Source: Sphingomonas sp. AR_OL41
GTDB lineage: Bacteria > Pseudomonadota > Alphaproteobacteria > Sphingomonadales > Sphingomonadaceae
Direction of reading: 5' to 3'
Length of the DNA: 64,000 nt
NCBI RefSeq assembly: GCF_029911635.1
Contig: NZ_JARYTI010000009.1
Location: 1 to 64,000, forward strand
The notes below the pieces were generated by a model that was not told the origin of the DNA, searched no databases, and worked only from the letters and a program-made list of their open reading frames with translations. Position 1 is the first letter of the stretch. Each line of letters starts with the position of its first letter. This document shows, one piece after another, positions 34,176-43,238 of the stretch. The position numbers and the translations under genes were made by a program.

Positions 34176-34544
34176 TACCAGAGGGCCTGTAAGCCGGGTT
34201 CTGTGCCGCCCTTGCGGACGGCGGCGACCATTCCTCTAGGCCGGCATTTGCATGCCGGCTCAAGCAACCAACCCGGGCGACGAGCTGAAACGAAGCCCAT
34301 ATGCCGCCCCTATTCGGTCTTGCTCCCGGTGGGGTTTGCCATGCCGCTTCCGTTACCGGTCGCGCGGTGCGCTCTTGCCGCACCCTTTCACCCTTGCCGC
34401 ACCCCGAAAGGCGTTGGCGGTCTGCTCTCTGTGGCACTTTCCCTGGGGTCACCCCCGCCGGGCGTTACCCGGCACCGTCGTTTCGCGGAGCCCGGACTTT
34501 CCTCGCGGTGCCGAAACACCCCGCGGTCGCCCGGCCCTCTGGTA
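34176..34544 (-). ncRNA. rnpB: RNase P RNA
   Basis: Minus-strand RNA of about 369 bases. The universal P4 5' strand, GAGGAAAGTCCGGGCTCC, is near 34485-34510. The 3' region carries ACAGAACCCGGCTTACAGG. The ends pair as P1: TACCAGAGGGCC at the 5' end and GGCCCTCTGGTA at the 3' end, followed directly by TTTTT (34171-34175), which acts as a terminator. It is the catalytic RNA that trims tRNA 5' ends. The exact ends may differ by a few bases. Confidence 0.95.
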
Positions 34545-34552
34545 ATAGCCGC

Positions 34553-35242
34553 TTACGCGTCGCCCTGGGGTTTTGGCAACAGCAGTGCGAGCAGGATGCA
34601 GCGGCACTCTCCGTCGATCGTGCCGTCGATCAATTCGGGGCGGTAGCGGCGCTGGAACGCGACGATGGCGGCGAGCTTGTCCGTTACGTCGTAGCCGAAG
34701 CGTTCGAGCGCAACGAGGAAGCCGGCGTCGCTCCAGCCCGGATCCATCAGATTCTTCGTCGGGCGCGGCAGCGCGAGGCGCACGCGGGCAAGCCGGTTCC
34801 AGGGAAACAGCTCGCCGGGATCCTGCTTGCGCATCGGCGCGATGTCGGAATGGCCGACGACATTGCCGCGGGTGATGCCGTGCCGCTCCTTGATCGCCGA
34901 CAGCAGCGGCACCAGCGCGTCGATCTGTTCCTCGGTGTAAGGGCGATAGCCGAATTCATGGCCGGGATTGACCAGCTCGATGCCGATGCTGGCCGAATTG
35001 ACGTCTTCGATCCCGCGCCAGCGCGACTTGCCGGCATGCCAGGCGCGCTTCTCCTCGGCGACCAGGCGGTGGATCGTGCCGTCCTCATCGATCAGGTAGT
35101 GCGACGACACTTCGGCGACCGGGTCGCACAGGCGCTCCAACGCAGCGCCGCCGTCGACCATGCCGGTATAATGCAGCACGATCATCGACACCGGCAGCCT
35201 GCGATCGTTGAAGTTGGGCGAAGGCGTCTCGATGATCGTCAT
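34553..35242 (-). CDS. AmpD-like N-acetylmuramoyl-L-alanine amidase
   Basis: A 229-residue amidase_2 protein, with catalytic zinc residues in VLHYTGM (His), a second His in VGHSDIAP, and the substrate segments SSHYLIDEDGTIHRLV and WHAGKSRW. A PG-binding-type helical region follows (about 185-225). Members cut the bond between muramic acid and L-Ala in peptidoglycan or its fragments. No signal peptide is seen, so it resembles cytoplasmic AmpD. The ATG at 35242 has AAGGGGG upstream. It lies immediately upstream of rnpB on the same strand. Confidence 0.9.
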   Translation of the reverse strand: MTIIETPSPNFNDRRLPVSMIVLHYTGMVDGGAALERLCDPVAEVSSHYLIDEDGTIHRLVAEEKRAWHAGKSRWRGIEDVNSASIGIELVNPGHEFGYRPYTEEQIDALVPLLSAIKERHGITRGNVVGHSDIAPMRKQDPGELFPWNRLARVRLALPRPTKNLMDPGWSDAGFLVALERFGYDVTDKLAAIVAFQRRYRPELIDGTIDGECRCILLALLLPKPQGDA

Positions 35243-35322
35243 GGCCCCCTTCTCTTCCGGCATCGCGCGACAATGGGCGGCAGCGCGACGAAACACAACG
35301 CCGACGTGAGCCCAAGCCCCGC

Positions 35323-36177
35323 TCAGGCGGCGGCCGCGTCCTTGTCGATCATGCCCGTCGGCTCGTACAGGCCGCGATAGGTCGGGCTCGGACGGAACGC
35401 CTCGGTCTGCCCGATCACCGTCTCGCCCGCGCCGAGTACGAGCAGGCCGCCGGGCCGCAGCACCTCGGCGAGGCGCGCAAAGACATGGCGGCGCATTGCC
35501 GGGCCGAAATATAGCAGCACGTTACGACACAGGATGACGTCGAAGCGCCCGATCGGCAGCGGATCGGCGACGAGATTGAGCTGTCGGAACTGCACGCGGC
35601 GCACCAGCTCGGCGCGCGCGACCCAGTCATCGCCGACCGTCTCGAACCAGCGCATCATGCGCCGTACCGACAGGCCGCGCTGAATCTCGAACTGCGAATA
35701 ACGCCCTGCCCGGCCACGCGCGATCGAAGCTTCGGAAATGTCTGTCGCGATGATCTCGGGAAGCTGGTCGTCGTCTGCCGCCTGCTCGGCGAACAACATC
35801 GCCAGCGACAGGGGCTCCTGACCGGACGAACAGCCGGCCGACCAGATTCGGATACGACGATTGAGGTCGGTGCCCCGCAGCGCCGCGACGGCCTGTGCGA
35901 CGAGGTCGAGAACGGCCGCATCGCGGAAGAACGAGGTTTCCTGGTTGAGCAACGCATCGACGATCTGATCGGCAACGGCCTTGTCGGGAGCCGCAAGCAG
36001 CGCCGCGGCAAGCTGGTCGAGCGAATCGAGGCCGCGCTCGCGCAGCACCGGTTTTAGTGCAGTCTCGATGCGCCACTCGCGGCCGGCATCTAGTTCCTGC
36101 CCGGTGCGGGATTCGAGCAGCGACGCGAAGACACTGGCGCCGCCGCCGGCGCGCGGGCGCGGAACCGCGCTCAACAT
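35323..36177 (-). CDS. cheR: Chemotaxis methyltransferase CheR
   Basis: A 284-residue S-adenosylmethionine-dependent methyltransferase that methylates glutamates on chemoreceptors. An all-helical N-terminal domain (20-100) is followed by the SAM-binding motif IWSAGCSSGQEPLSLAM, ATDISEASIARGR and DVILCRNVLLYFG. The start at 36177 overlaps the cheB stop by 7 bases; the open frame upstream lies within cheB in another frame. It is the last gene of the cheA-W-Y-B-R operon. Confidence 0.95.
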   Translation of the reverse strand: MLSAVPRPRAGGGASVFASLLESRTGQELDAGREWRIETALKPVLRERGLDSLDQLAAALLAAPDKAVADQIVDALLNQETSFFRDAAVLDLVAQAVAALRGTDLNRRIRIWSAGCSSGQEPLSLAMLFAEQAADDDQLPEIIATDISEASIARGRAGRYSQFEIQRGLSVRRMMRWFETVGDDWVARAELVRRVQFRQLNLVADPLPIGRFDVILCRNVLLYFGPAMRRHVFARLAEVLRPGGLLVLGAGETVIGQTEAFRPSPTYRGLYEPTGMIDKDAAAA

Positions 36178-37241
36178 CCTGGCCGCCGGCGCGCCGCGAT
36201 GAGCTTGCCGATATCGACCGGCGCGAGAATGGCGCTTGCCGCGCCGCTCGCCGCGACCGCGCCGGGCATGCCCCACACGACCGAGCTCGCCTGGTCCTGC
36301 ACCACGACGCTCGCGCCGCGCGCGATCATGCGCTGCGCGCCTTCCGCCCCATCGCGTCCCATGCCGCTCAGCACCACCCCGAGGGCGCGCGCGCCGTAAA
36401 GTTCGGCCAGACTGTCGAACATCGGATCGACCGACGGAAGGCAGCCGCTGCGCGCGGGCTCGGCCGAAAGACGGATCGCCGCGCCATCGCCACTCGCCAC
36501 GACGCGGATATGCGCGTCGCCGGGGGCGATCACCACGCGGCCGGGCCGGATCCGCATATGGTCGGTCGCGACATCGCACGGACGCGCCGCGAGTACCGAC
36601 ACCTGCGCCGCAAAATAAGGCATGAAGCTCGCCGGCAGATGCTGGGTGACAAGGATCGGGAGCGGAAAACCGGCGGGGATTTCGCGCAGCAACAGGCTCA
36701 GCGCGTGGATCCCCCCGGTCGAAGCGCCGATCGCGACGATGTCGAAACTCGTCGCAGCGTTGCCGGGGACGGCTGACATAGTTGCCACGCCCGTAGGCGC
36801 GGCCTCGAACAGCCGCGCCAGCTTTTCGCCGATCGCGGCCGAGAAGCCACCGGTGAAGCCGCCCGCCTCTGGCTTTACCAGCGTATCGGCCGCGCCGAGC
36901 GCGAGCGCCTCGATCGTCGCGGCGGCACCTTCGCCGCACGACGATGAAACGATCAGGACCTTGGCGCCGGCACCGGCCTCGATCAGATCGGGCAGCGCGG
37001 CCAGGCCACTGATGCCGGGCATCTCGATATCGAGGATGATGGCATCGACGCGGTTCTGGCGCAGAAAGCCGAGCGCAGCGTCGGCGTTCGGCTCCGCGCC
37101 GGCGACGGCGAATCGGCCGCCGCTTTCGACGGCACGCGAAATGACCGCCCGCGCAACGACCGAGTCATCGACGATAAGGATGCGTGGACTGTCCTGGCGG
37201 CTTCGTGCCGGCGCGTCAGCCCTGAGCGAGATCAATGACAT
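36171..37241 (-). CDS. cheB: Chemotaxis methylesterase/glutamine deamidase CheB
   Basis: A 356-residue protein: a receiver domain with LIVDDS and the phospho-acceptor in AIILDIEMPG, then the esterase domain with catalytic Ser in IGASTGG, His in VTQHLPASF and Asp in GMGRDGAEGA. It demethylates receptors when phosphorylated by CheA. It sits between cheY and cheR in the operon and overlaps cheR. Confidence 0.96.
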   Translation of the reverse strand: MSLISLRADAPARSRQDSPRILIVDDSVVARAVISRAVESGGRFAVAGAEPNADAALGFLRQNRVDAIILDIEMPGISGLAALPDLIEAGAGAKVLIVSSSCGEGAAATIEALALGAADTLVKPEAGGFTGGFSAAIGEKLARLFEAAPTGVATMSAVPGNAATSFDIVAIGASTGGIHALSLLLREIPAGFPLPILVTQHLPASFMPYFAAQVSVLAARPCDVATDHMRIRPGRVVIAPGDAHIRVVASGDGAAIRLSAEPARSGCLPSVDPMFDSLAELYGARALGVVLSGMGRDGAEGAQRMIARGASVVVQDQASSVVWGMPGAVAASGAASAILAPVDIGKLIAARRRPGC

Positions 37242-37256
37242 GGCGACGCGAGCCGA

Positions 37257-37622
37257 TCAGGCCATTCCGACGATCTGCAACTTGCTTTCCAGCGTCTCGC
37301 GATCGAACGGTTTCATGACATATTCGTCGGCGCCGGCCTCGATCGCCGCCCGGATATGCGCCATGCCGTTCTCGGTCGTGCAGAACACCACCTTCGGCCG
37401 GCTGGCGAGCGCGCTCTCGCGCAAGGCACGGAGAAAATCCATCCCGCTCATCACGGGCATGTTCCAGTCGAGCAGGACGACGTCGGGTGCCGAGGCGAGG
37501 CACGCGTCGAGCGCCTCGCGACCGTCGCCCGCCTCGCTGACCTCGAAATTGAGCGTCTCGAGAATGTGGCGCGCCACCTTGCGGATCACCTTGGAATCGT
37601 CGACCACGAGGCACGTCTTCAT
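37257..37622 (-). CDS. cheY: CheY-type single receiver
   Basis: A 121-residue receiver: LVVDDSKVIRKVA at the acidic pocket, the phospho-acceptor in VVLLDWNMPVMSG (about residue 52), CTTENGM and the Lys of VMKPFDRETL. This is the motor-response regulator of the pathway, though with no flagellar genes in view the output may be another process. It is 15 bases upstream of cheB in the same operon. Confidence 0.95.
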   Translation of the reverse strand: MKTCLVVDDSKVIRKVARHILETLNFEVSEAGDGREALDACLASAPDVVLLDWNMPVMSGMDFLRALRESALASRPKVVFCTTENGMAHIRAAIEAGADEYVMKPFDRETLESKLQIVGMA

Positions 37623-37697
37623 CGTTCAACATCCTGCTACACGGACTATCGGGCGGGTTTGCCGCAAATGGGTGATGTTCTCGTTAATGGCGGTTTA

Positions 37698-38129
37698 TTA
37701 TGCCGCGACGGCGACGGCGCCCGGTATGAGCGCGCGCAGGTCGATCACCAGCACCGGCTCGCCGTCACGCTCGACGATGCCGCAGCCGGCGGCGCGCCAC
37801 CCGGCATCCAGCACAATCCCCGACGACAGCGGCCCATGGTCGAACGGTGCGACATCCTCGAGCACGTCGACAAGGATCGCATAATTGTGCCCGTCATGCT
37901 GCGTGATGACGGCGCGGGTCGCATGGCTGGCGGCATGATCGAGGCCCAGCGCAACGCGCGTGTCGATCACCGTGACCACGCGGCTGCGCAAGGCGGCAAG
38001 GCCATGAATTTGCCGACCGGCACCTGGTACCGGAACGATCGTACCGATATCGACGACCGATTCGACCTGGGCGGAATCGATCGCCACGGCGCGGCCGGCG
38101 ATCTGGGCGATCAGAAAGAGTCGAGACAT
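37698..38129 (-). CDS. cheW: CheW coupling protein
   Basis: A 143-residue CheW-fold protein: LIAQIAGRAVAIDSAQVESVV, IHGLAALRSRVVTVID and GHNYAILVDVLEDV, ending VLVIDLRALIP. It links receptors to CheA. Its ATG overlaps the cheA stop (1-base TGATG-type overlap at 38129), and cheY follows 75 bases later. Confidence 0.93.
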   Translation of the reverse strand: MSRLFLIAQIAGRAVAIDSAQVESVVDIGTIVPVPGAGRQIHGLAALRSRVVTVIDTRVALGLDHAASHATRAVITQHDGHNYAILVDVLEDVAPFDHGPLSSGIVLDAGWRAAGCGIVERDGEPVLVIDLRALIPGAVAVAA

Positions 38130-40477
38130 TAACGGCCTCCCGCCGAGTGCGCGAGCGCGGCCAGCAAGCCTGGCCGATCGTAGCGATAGATGCTGGCGTC
38201 ATTCGCCGAAGCGTTGGCGTCGCGACGCAACCGAATGACCGGTGCCGTCGTCGCGGCATCCGACGGCGCGCTATCCATCGTCAACACGACCGCCGCGCTC
38301 TCGTTCTTGCGCAATTTGGCCGCCACGCGGTAACCGGCGCCTTCGAGAACGGGCTTGAGGAACGTCATCATCCAGGCCTGATCCGCACCGTCGATCAGGC
38401 AAACCGGCGGTGTCGCGGGCGATCGTTCGGCGCCATGGTTGGCGAACAACCAGTATAGGTCGAGCAGTTCGACCTGCTCGCCGTCGAGCGCGACCACGCC
38501 GGCAACCGGCCCGGGTTCAGCGGCCGGAACGAGCTCGGTCGGCAGATCGAAGATGTCGAGCGCCTCGTCGATCGCATAACCGATCTCGCATTCGCCATCG
38601 CGCAGGCGCAGCACAGCGACCGCGCCGCGATCCTGCCAGGTGCCCATCGCCACCAGCGGCACAATTCCATTGTCGGTGGTAAGCCGCAGGCGGCCCGCCG
38701 AGAACCGGATGGCGTCGGTCGGCGCCAGCTCGATCCGGTCGATGATTGCCAGCGGCACCAGCCGGCGCGCGCCATCGAGATCGACGAACAGCAGCGCCGC
38801 CGTCTTGTCCTCGACCTCCGCGACCTCGATCTCCTCGACATTGGCGGTGCGCGTGAAGTGCAGTCCGGCAACGGCGGCGATGCCGGCGCAATCGAGCAGC
38901 AGCATCGGCAGCCCGCTGTCGGGCAGTGTCTGGCCGGCATAGACGCCCGCGGCCATCACGGCAGGCGCCGCCGGCTTGATGACCAGTTCCTCGGTGTCGA
39001 GCACGTCGTCGACCGCCAGCGCATAGCTGCCACCCGAAATGCTGACGATAGCGAGCATCGGTACGGTATGCGCGTCGCGCCTGAAGCCGAGCACCTTGCC
39101 CAGATCGACAAAAGGCAGGCGGCGGTCGCGCACCGTCGCGGTGGGTGTGTCGCCGAGCATGTCGATGCGGATCGCGTCGCCGCCGACGCGCACGATCTCC
39201 TCGATCGACTGGCGTGGCAATGCGAACCGTTGCCCTTCCACGCCGACACCGATGGTCGAGATGATCGATAATGTCAGGGGTACGTGGATCGCGATGCACA
39301 GCCCTTTGCCGGGCGTGTTGAACAGGTCGATCCGCCCCCCAATCTGTTCGACATTGGCGCGCACCACGTCCATCCCGACGCCGCGCCCCGAAATCGCGGT
39401 GACGACGTCCTTGGTCGACAGGCCCGCCTCGAACACGAGGTCGAGCTTTGCCTTGTCGCTCAGCGCGCGAAGCTCGGCCTCGCTGCGCAATCCTTGCGCG
39501 GCAACCTTGCGAACGAGCCGGTCGGTATCGATTCCCCGCCCGTCATCGGTGATCTCGATGATGATCTGATTGCCCGACTGACGCGCGGCAATTTCGAGCC
39601 GGCCGGTCTCGCGCTTGCCGGCGGCGCGGCGCTCGACCGGCGCCTCGATGCCATGGTCGATCGCGTTGCGGACGATGTGGACCAGCGGATCACGCATCAT
39701 CTCGATCATCTCGCGATCGAGCTCGACATCGGCACCTTCGATGTGGAGCGTGACGCATTTGCCGACCTCGGCCGCGGTATCGCGGACCATCCGCGGCAGC
39801 GCCGAGAACAGCGCGTCGATCTTCTGCATGCGCGTGCGGGTGACGGTGTCGCGCATCTCGGCGACGGTCAGCGACAGGCGTTCGAGCGCGGCTTCGACGC
39901 CGGGGTCGACATCGTCGTCGCGCAGCCGCCGCGCCAGTTCGTTGCGCGCCAGCACCATGTCCGACATGCCGCTCATCATACGGTCGAGCAGGTCGACGTT
40001 GAGCCGCACGCTGCGGCTTGCATTGCGGGCGGCAGTTCCCTGGTTAGCCGACGGGGCGGGCGACGGAACTAACGGACCCGCGTCCTGGCCGCCGCCATTC
40101 GCGTCGCTGACATCCTTGTCGAGCGCGGCGATCAACAGATCCTCACCCGAATCGTCGAGCGCCGTACCGACGTCGATCGCCTCGACGATCTCGCCGATCC
40201 GATCGACGATCGCGAGCACGGCATTGACGAGTCCAGTATCGGGGGTGCGGCGGCCATCGCGCACGGCGGCGAGCACATCCTCCGCGGCATGGCTGAGGCG
40301 GGCGAGGCGCGGCAGGTCGAGAAAGCCGCAGCTCCCCTTTACCGTGTGGACGAAGCGGAAGATCGCATCGAGCCGGTCGCGGTTTTCCGGCGCCGATTCC
40401 CACGCGACGATCTCGCCGGAGAGCGCTTCGAGCGTCTCGCGCGTCTCGGCGATGAATTCCTGTAGCAGATCGTCCAT
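38129..40477 (-). CDS. cheA: Chemotaxis histidine kinase CheA with extra C-terminal domains
   Basis: A 782-residue kinase. HPt with the phospho-acceptor His44 (RFVHTVKGSCGF), no clear CheY-binding P2 domain, a dimerisation region (about 160-230), the kinase core with N-box HIVRNAIDHG and GRGVGMDVV, and a CheW-like domain. It then has an unusual second CheW-like region (KTAALLFVDLDGARRLVP...) and a C-terminal part resembling a degenerate receiver that lacks a clear phospho-acceptor Asp. The start is taken at 40477 (MDDLLQEF); another ATG lies at 40495. It is the first gene of cheA-W-Y-B-R. Confidence 0.93.
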   Translation of the reverse strand: MDDLLQEFIAETRETLEALSGEIVAWESAPENRDRLDAIFRFVHTVKGSCGFLDLPRLARLSHAAEDVLAAVRDGRRTPDTGLVNAVLAIVDRIGEIVEAIDVGTALDDSGEDLLIAALDKDVSDANGGGQDAGPLVPSPAPSANQGTAARNASRSVRLNVDLLDRMMSGMSDMVLARNELARRLRDDDVDPGVEAALERLSLTVAEMRDTVTRTRMQKIDALFSALPRMVRDTAAEVGKCVTLHIEGADVELDREMIEMMRDPLVHIVRNAIDHGIEAPVERRAAGKRETGRLEIAARQSGNQIIIEITDDGRGIDTDRLVRKVAAQGLRSEAELRALSDKAKLDLVFEAGLSTKDVVTAISGRGVGMDVVRANVEQIGGRIDLFNTPGKGLCIAIHVPLTLSIISTIGVGVEGQRFALPRQSIEEIVRVGGDAIRIDMLGDTPTATVRDRRLPFVDLGKVLGFRRDAHTVPMLAIVSISGGSYALAVDDVLDTEELVIKPAAPAVMAAGVYAGQTLPDSGLPMLLLDCAGIAAVAGLHFTRTANVEEIEVAEVEDKTAALLFVDLDGARRLVPLAIIDRIELAPTDAIRFSAGRLRLTTDNGIVPLVAMGTWQDRGAVAVLRLRDGECEIGYAIDEALDIFDLPTELVPAAEPGPVAGVVALDGEQVELLDLYWLFANHGAERSPATPPVCLIDGADQAWMMTFLKPVLEGAGYRVAAKLRKNESAAVVLTMDSAPSDAATTAPVIRLRRDANASANDASIYRYDRPGLLAALAHSAGGR

Positions 40478-40632
40478 GGTGCCCCGCCAGAGCATCGTGC
40501 TGAAAATGGGTACCGGTTTTCAGCGATAACGATGCGACCACAAATGCCCTGCCACGCCGCGCCCGACCGAGATCGGGTGCGATGCATCAGGGCGCAGGTC
40601 AAAGCATGGACAACAAAGCGTTAAGGTGGCGT

Positions 40633-41274
40633 TTAAGCCTTGAAGGTCGCGCCGAACAGCAACACCGGCTCACCGGCCTCGGAAACCTGTACAGTGCCCC
40701 CGCCTTCGGCAACCAGCGCATGGACGAGATAGGCCGCGGCTGCCCGTGGCGTGACGACGGCATCGCCGGTCTCGCCGAGCAGCGCCTGGCGCAGCTCTGC
40801 GTCGAGGATGATGCGCGGCCCCTCGGCCCGCACGACGATCTCGACCTGGCCATTTTGATATTCCGCGCCGATGTCGAGTTGCCCGCCACGAATCAGCGCG
40901 TCGCCGGCGAGCAGGGCGAGGTTGAGCAGGACCTTGATCCCGCCCTTGGGCAGCGTCGGGTCCTCGATCAGCCAGCCAAGATTGACGCGGTGGTTTGCGC
41001 CGAACAGCCCCTCGATCGCGGCGCGCGCTTCGCGCGTGTCGATCGTCTCACCGAAGCCGCCGGCGGCACCGAAGGCGAGACGGAAGAATTTCAGTTTGTT
41101 TGCCGAAGCCTTGGCGCTCTCGGCAAGCAATTCGAGGCAGCGCTGGCGCATCTCGGGGTCATGCTCGTCGGCGAGCAGTTCGAGCCCGTTATTGAGCGCG
41201 CCGACCGGGCTGAGCAGGTCGTGGCACAGGCGCGAGCATAACAGGCTGGCGAAATCGACGGGGCTGATGGACAT
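40633..41274 (-). CDS. chpT: Histidine phosphotransferase ChpT
   Basis: A 213-residue HPTransfase-family protein. The phospho-acceptor His is in LCSRLCHDLLSPVGALNNGLE (about residue 18), followed by the degenerate ATPase-like fold typical of ChpT (GGIKVLLNLALLAGDALIRGG). In alphaproteobacteria ChpT passes phosphate from CckA to CtrA and CpdR, controlling cell cycle and motility. It is 155 bases upstream of cheA on the same strand, in an unusual location next to a chemotaxis operon; shared transcription is possible. Confidence 0.9.
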   Translation of the reverse strand: MSISPVDFASLLCSRLCHDLLSPVGALNNGLELLADEHDPEMRQRCLELLAESAKASANKLKFFRLAFGAAGGFGETIDTREARAAIEGLFGANHRVNLGWLIEDPTLPKGGIKVLLNLALLAGDALIRGGQLDIGAEYQNGQVEIVVRAEGPRIILDAELRQALLGETGDAVVTPRAAAAYLVHALVAEGGGTVQVSEAGEPVLLFGATFKA

Positions 41275-41344
41275 TAAGGACGTGTCTTTCTTCTCGTTGG
41301 CCGCTTCTGACGTAGCGAGGCCCGGGCTGCAACCTGCGATGAGA

Positions 41345-42211
41345 CTATCCGTAAATCAGCGAGAGGATTCTCCGCGCCTCGAGGTTGATATCTTCTCCTC
41401 GACCGTATTCGCTCGGCTGTTCGGTCAACCTCAGCAGATCATCACGCAATAGCGCGACAGCGCTTGGCGGAAGTTCGGCGACTATTCCGCGCAGACACAC
41501 CCATTTATGTCCGCTGTCAGTGCCTCGCAGCACGCGCCGGATCGGCTCGATCATCGGCTCGCCAAGCGTGACGAGATAGTCCATCAACGGTACGCATATC
41601 GGCCAGTTCGGGTCTGCCGTCCATTCCATCAGCTCGTCGAGAATGGGAGCGATCGCGGGATAGCCAGCTTCCGCGATCAACGGCACGATATCCTCGTCAC
41701 ATTTATCACGCGGAACCAGGTGACGAACTTCGCCCGTTTTCATTGGTATATGGGAGAAGCGCTTTAGTGGCTCGATGCTCCACGCCAAATACTGCTCCGA
41801 AACGAGTTGGCCATCGCGTTCTACCAGCTCATTCTCCGGTCGTCCAATCAACGCGGTTTTGGAGAGGCGCCACGCCGCGATGTCCTCGCCAGCGACGATA
41901 ACCCATATCTTGCCTTCGTCATCCGCAGCCTCGACATCGCGAGGCGATGGCTCGACATCTCCATTCGGGTGGGAGTGCCAATAGCCGATCAATCGAGGGC
42001 CGCCGGCCCGTTCCGCTCGCAATGCGGCAAATAGCGTCCTAGGGTCGATCTCGAATTCGGTTTCACGATTGTCTGCGACGTTGCGGGATGCTTGCCACCC
42101 GTTGATTTGCTCGTCATCGCCGAACAGCAGCCCGCAAGCTTCCATTGGATGGACGGCTGCGGCCGCGGAACGAATCCCGGCCAGCACCTCCCTTGAAATT
42201 TCCAGCCGCAT
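41345..42211 (-). CDS. JAMM (M67) metallopeptidase fused to DUF5071
   Basis: A 288-residue protein. Residues 1-125 are a JAB1/MPN domain with all the zinc ligands: Glu24 (HPMEACG), His79-Ser-His81 (YWHSHPNG), Ser89 and Asp92. From about 165 to 285 it continues into a HEAT-like helical region matching DUF5071 (LVPRDKCDEDIVPLIA, PNWPICVPLMDYL, HKWVCLRGIVAELP). JAMM enzymes cut isopeptide or C-terminal bonds of ubiquitin-like proteins and sulfur-carrier proteins. The fusion is uncommon. The ATG at 42211 is preferred over 42217 because AGGGA is 7 bases before it. It is divergent from rluD with only 18 bases between starts. Confidence 0.85.
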   Translation of the reverse strand: MRLEISREVLAGIRSAAAAVHPMEACGLLFGDDEQINGWQASRNVADNRETEFEIDPRTLFAALRAERAGGPRLIGYWHSHPNGDVEPSPRDVEAADDEGKIWVIVAGEDIAAWRLSKTALIGRPENELVERDGQLVSEQYLAWSIEPLKRFSHIPMKTGEVRHLVPRDKCDEDIVPLIAEAGYPAIAPILDELMEWTADPNWPICVPLMDYLVTLGEPMIEPIRRVLRGTDSGHKWVCLRGIVAELPPSAVALLRDDLLRLTEQPSEYGRGEDINLEARRILSLIYG

Positions 42212-42228
42212 AGCCATTTCCCTAGCCC

Positions 42229-43179
42229 ATGAATCCGGGGGTTTCCATCATCGAGGCGCGGATATCGGACGCGGCCAGTGGCTGGCGGCTTGATCGTGCG
42301 CTGGCCGATGCCGTTCCGAGTATGTCGCGCGAGCGGTTGAAGGTGCTGATCTCGTCGGGCGCGGTCAGCGATCCGGCCGGCAACCTCGCGCGCGACCCAG
42401 CGCGCAAGACCGATGGCGGCACCACCTTCCGCATCGCCGTCCCCGCCCCGACCGCAGCGCACAACGAGGCGCAGGATATCGCGCTCAACGTGGTGTTCGA
42501 GGACGAATATCTCATCGTGATCGACAAGCAGGCCGGGCTGGTAGTGCATCCGGCGGCGGGCAATTTCGACGGCACGCTGGTCAACGCTCTGCTGCACCAT
42601 TGTGCGGGTAACCTTTCGGGCATTGGTGGGGTAGCACGGCCGGGTATCGTCCACCGCATCGACAAGGACACGTCAGGGCTGATGGTCGCCGCCAAGACCG
42701 ACCGTGCGCATGAGGGCCTCGCCCGGCAGTTCGCCGCGCATTCGATCGATCGCCGCTACAAGGCGATCGTCTCGGGGCGGCCGATCCCGTCGGAAGGCAG
42801 CGTCGATGCGCCGCTCGCGCGCAACCCGCAGAACCGCAAGAAGATCGCCATCGTCGCTGGCGGGAAGCGCGCCGTGACGCACTACAGTACTGTAACGCGG
42901 CTGAAGGACGCGACTTTGGTCGAATGCCGACTCGAGACGGGGCGCACGCATCAGGTGCGCGTCCACATGGCGTCGCTCGGCCACCCCTTGATCGGCGACC
43001 CGGTTTATGGTAGAACAAAACCAGTCCACAAGCCGATTCTCGAAACGATCGGTTTCCGCCGTCAGGCCTTGCACGCCGCGCGGCTGGGGTTCATCCATCC
43101 TGTGAAAAGTAACGCTTTGGCGTTCGATAGCGAAATGCCTGCGGACATGCAGGAACTGTTCAGTAGACTCACGGTATAG
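42229..43179 (+). CDS. rluD: 23S rRNA pseudouridine synthase RluD-family
   Basis: A 316-residue RluA-family enzyme: an S4 domain (about 14-75, RLDRALADAVPSMSRERLKVLI), then the catalytic domain with VVHPAAGNFDGTLVNALLHH, the catalytic Asp in RPGIVHRIDKDTSGLM, and LETGRTHQVRVHMASLGHPLIGDP at the end. It makes pseudouridines in helix 69 of 23S rRNA. No ribosome site is obvious before the ATG, which lies in the short divergent region with the JAMM gene. Confidence 0.93.
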   Translation: MNPGVSIIEARISDAASGWRLDRALADAVPSMSRERLKVLISSGAVSDPAGNLARDPARKTDGGTTFRIAVPAPTAAHNEAQDIALNVVFEDEYLIVIDKQAGLVVHPAAGNFDGTLVNALLHHCAGNLSGIGGVARPGIVHRIDKDTSGLMVAAKTDRAHEGLARQFAAHSIDRRYKAIVSGRPIPSEGSVDAPLARNPQNRKKIAIVAGGKRAVTHYSTVTRLKDATLVECRLETGRTHQVRVHMASLGHPLIGDPVYGRTKPVHKPILETIGFRRQALHAARLGFIHPVKSNALAFDSEMPADMQELFSRLTV

Positions 43180-43238
43180 GTATCGGCGCGGATGTGGCTA
43201 GGAAGCCGCAACCGTGCCAAGGAAAGGGAGACACGATC

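Noticed and set aside
36178..36939. Upstream extension of the cheR frame
   Set aside because: It lies wholly inside cheB in another frame; CheR homology begins just after 36177.
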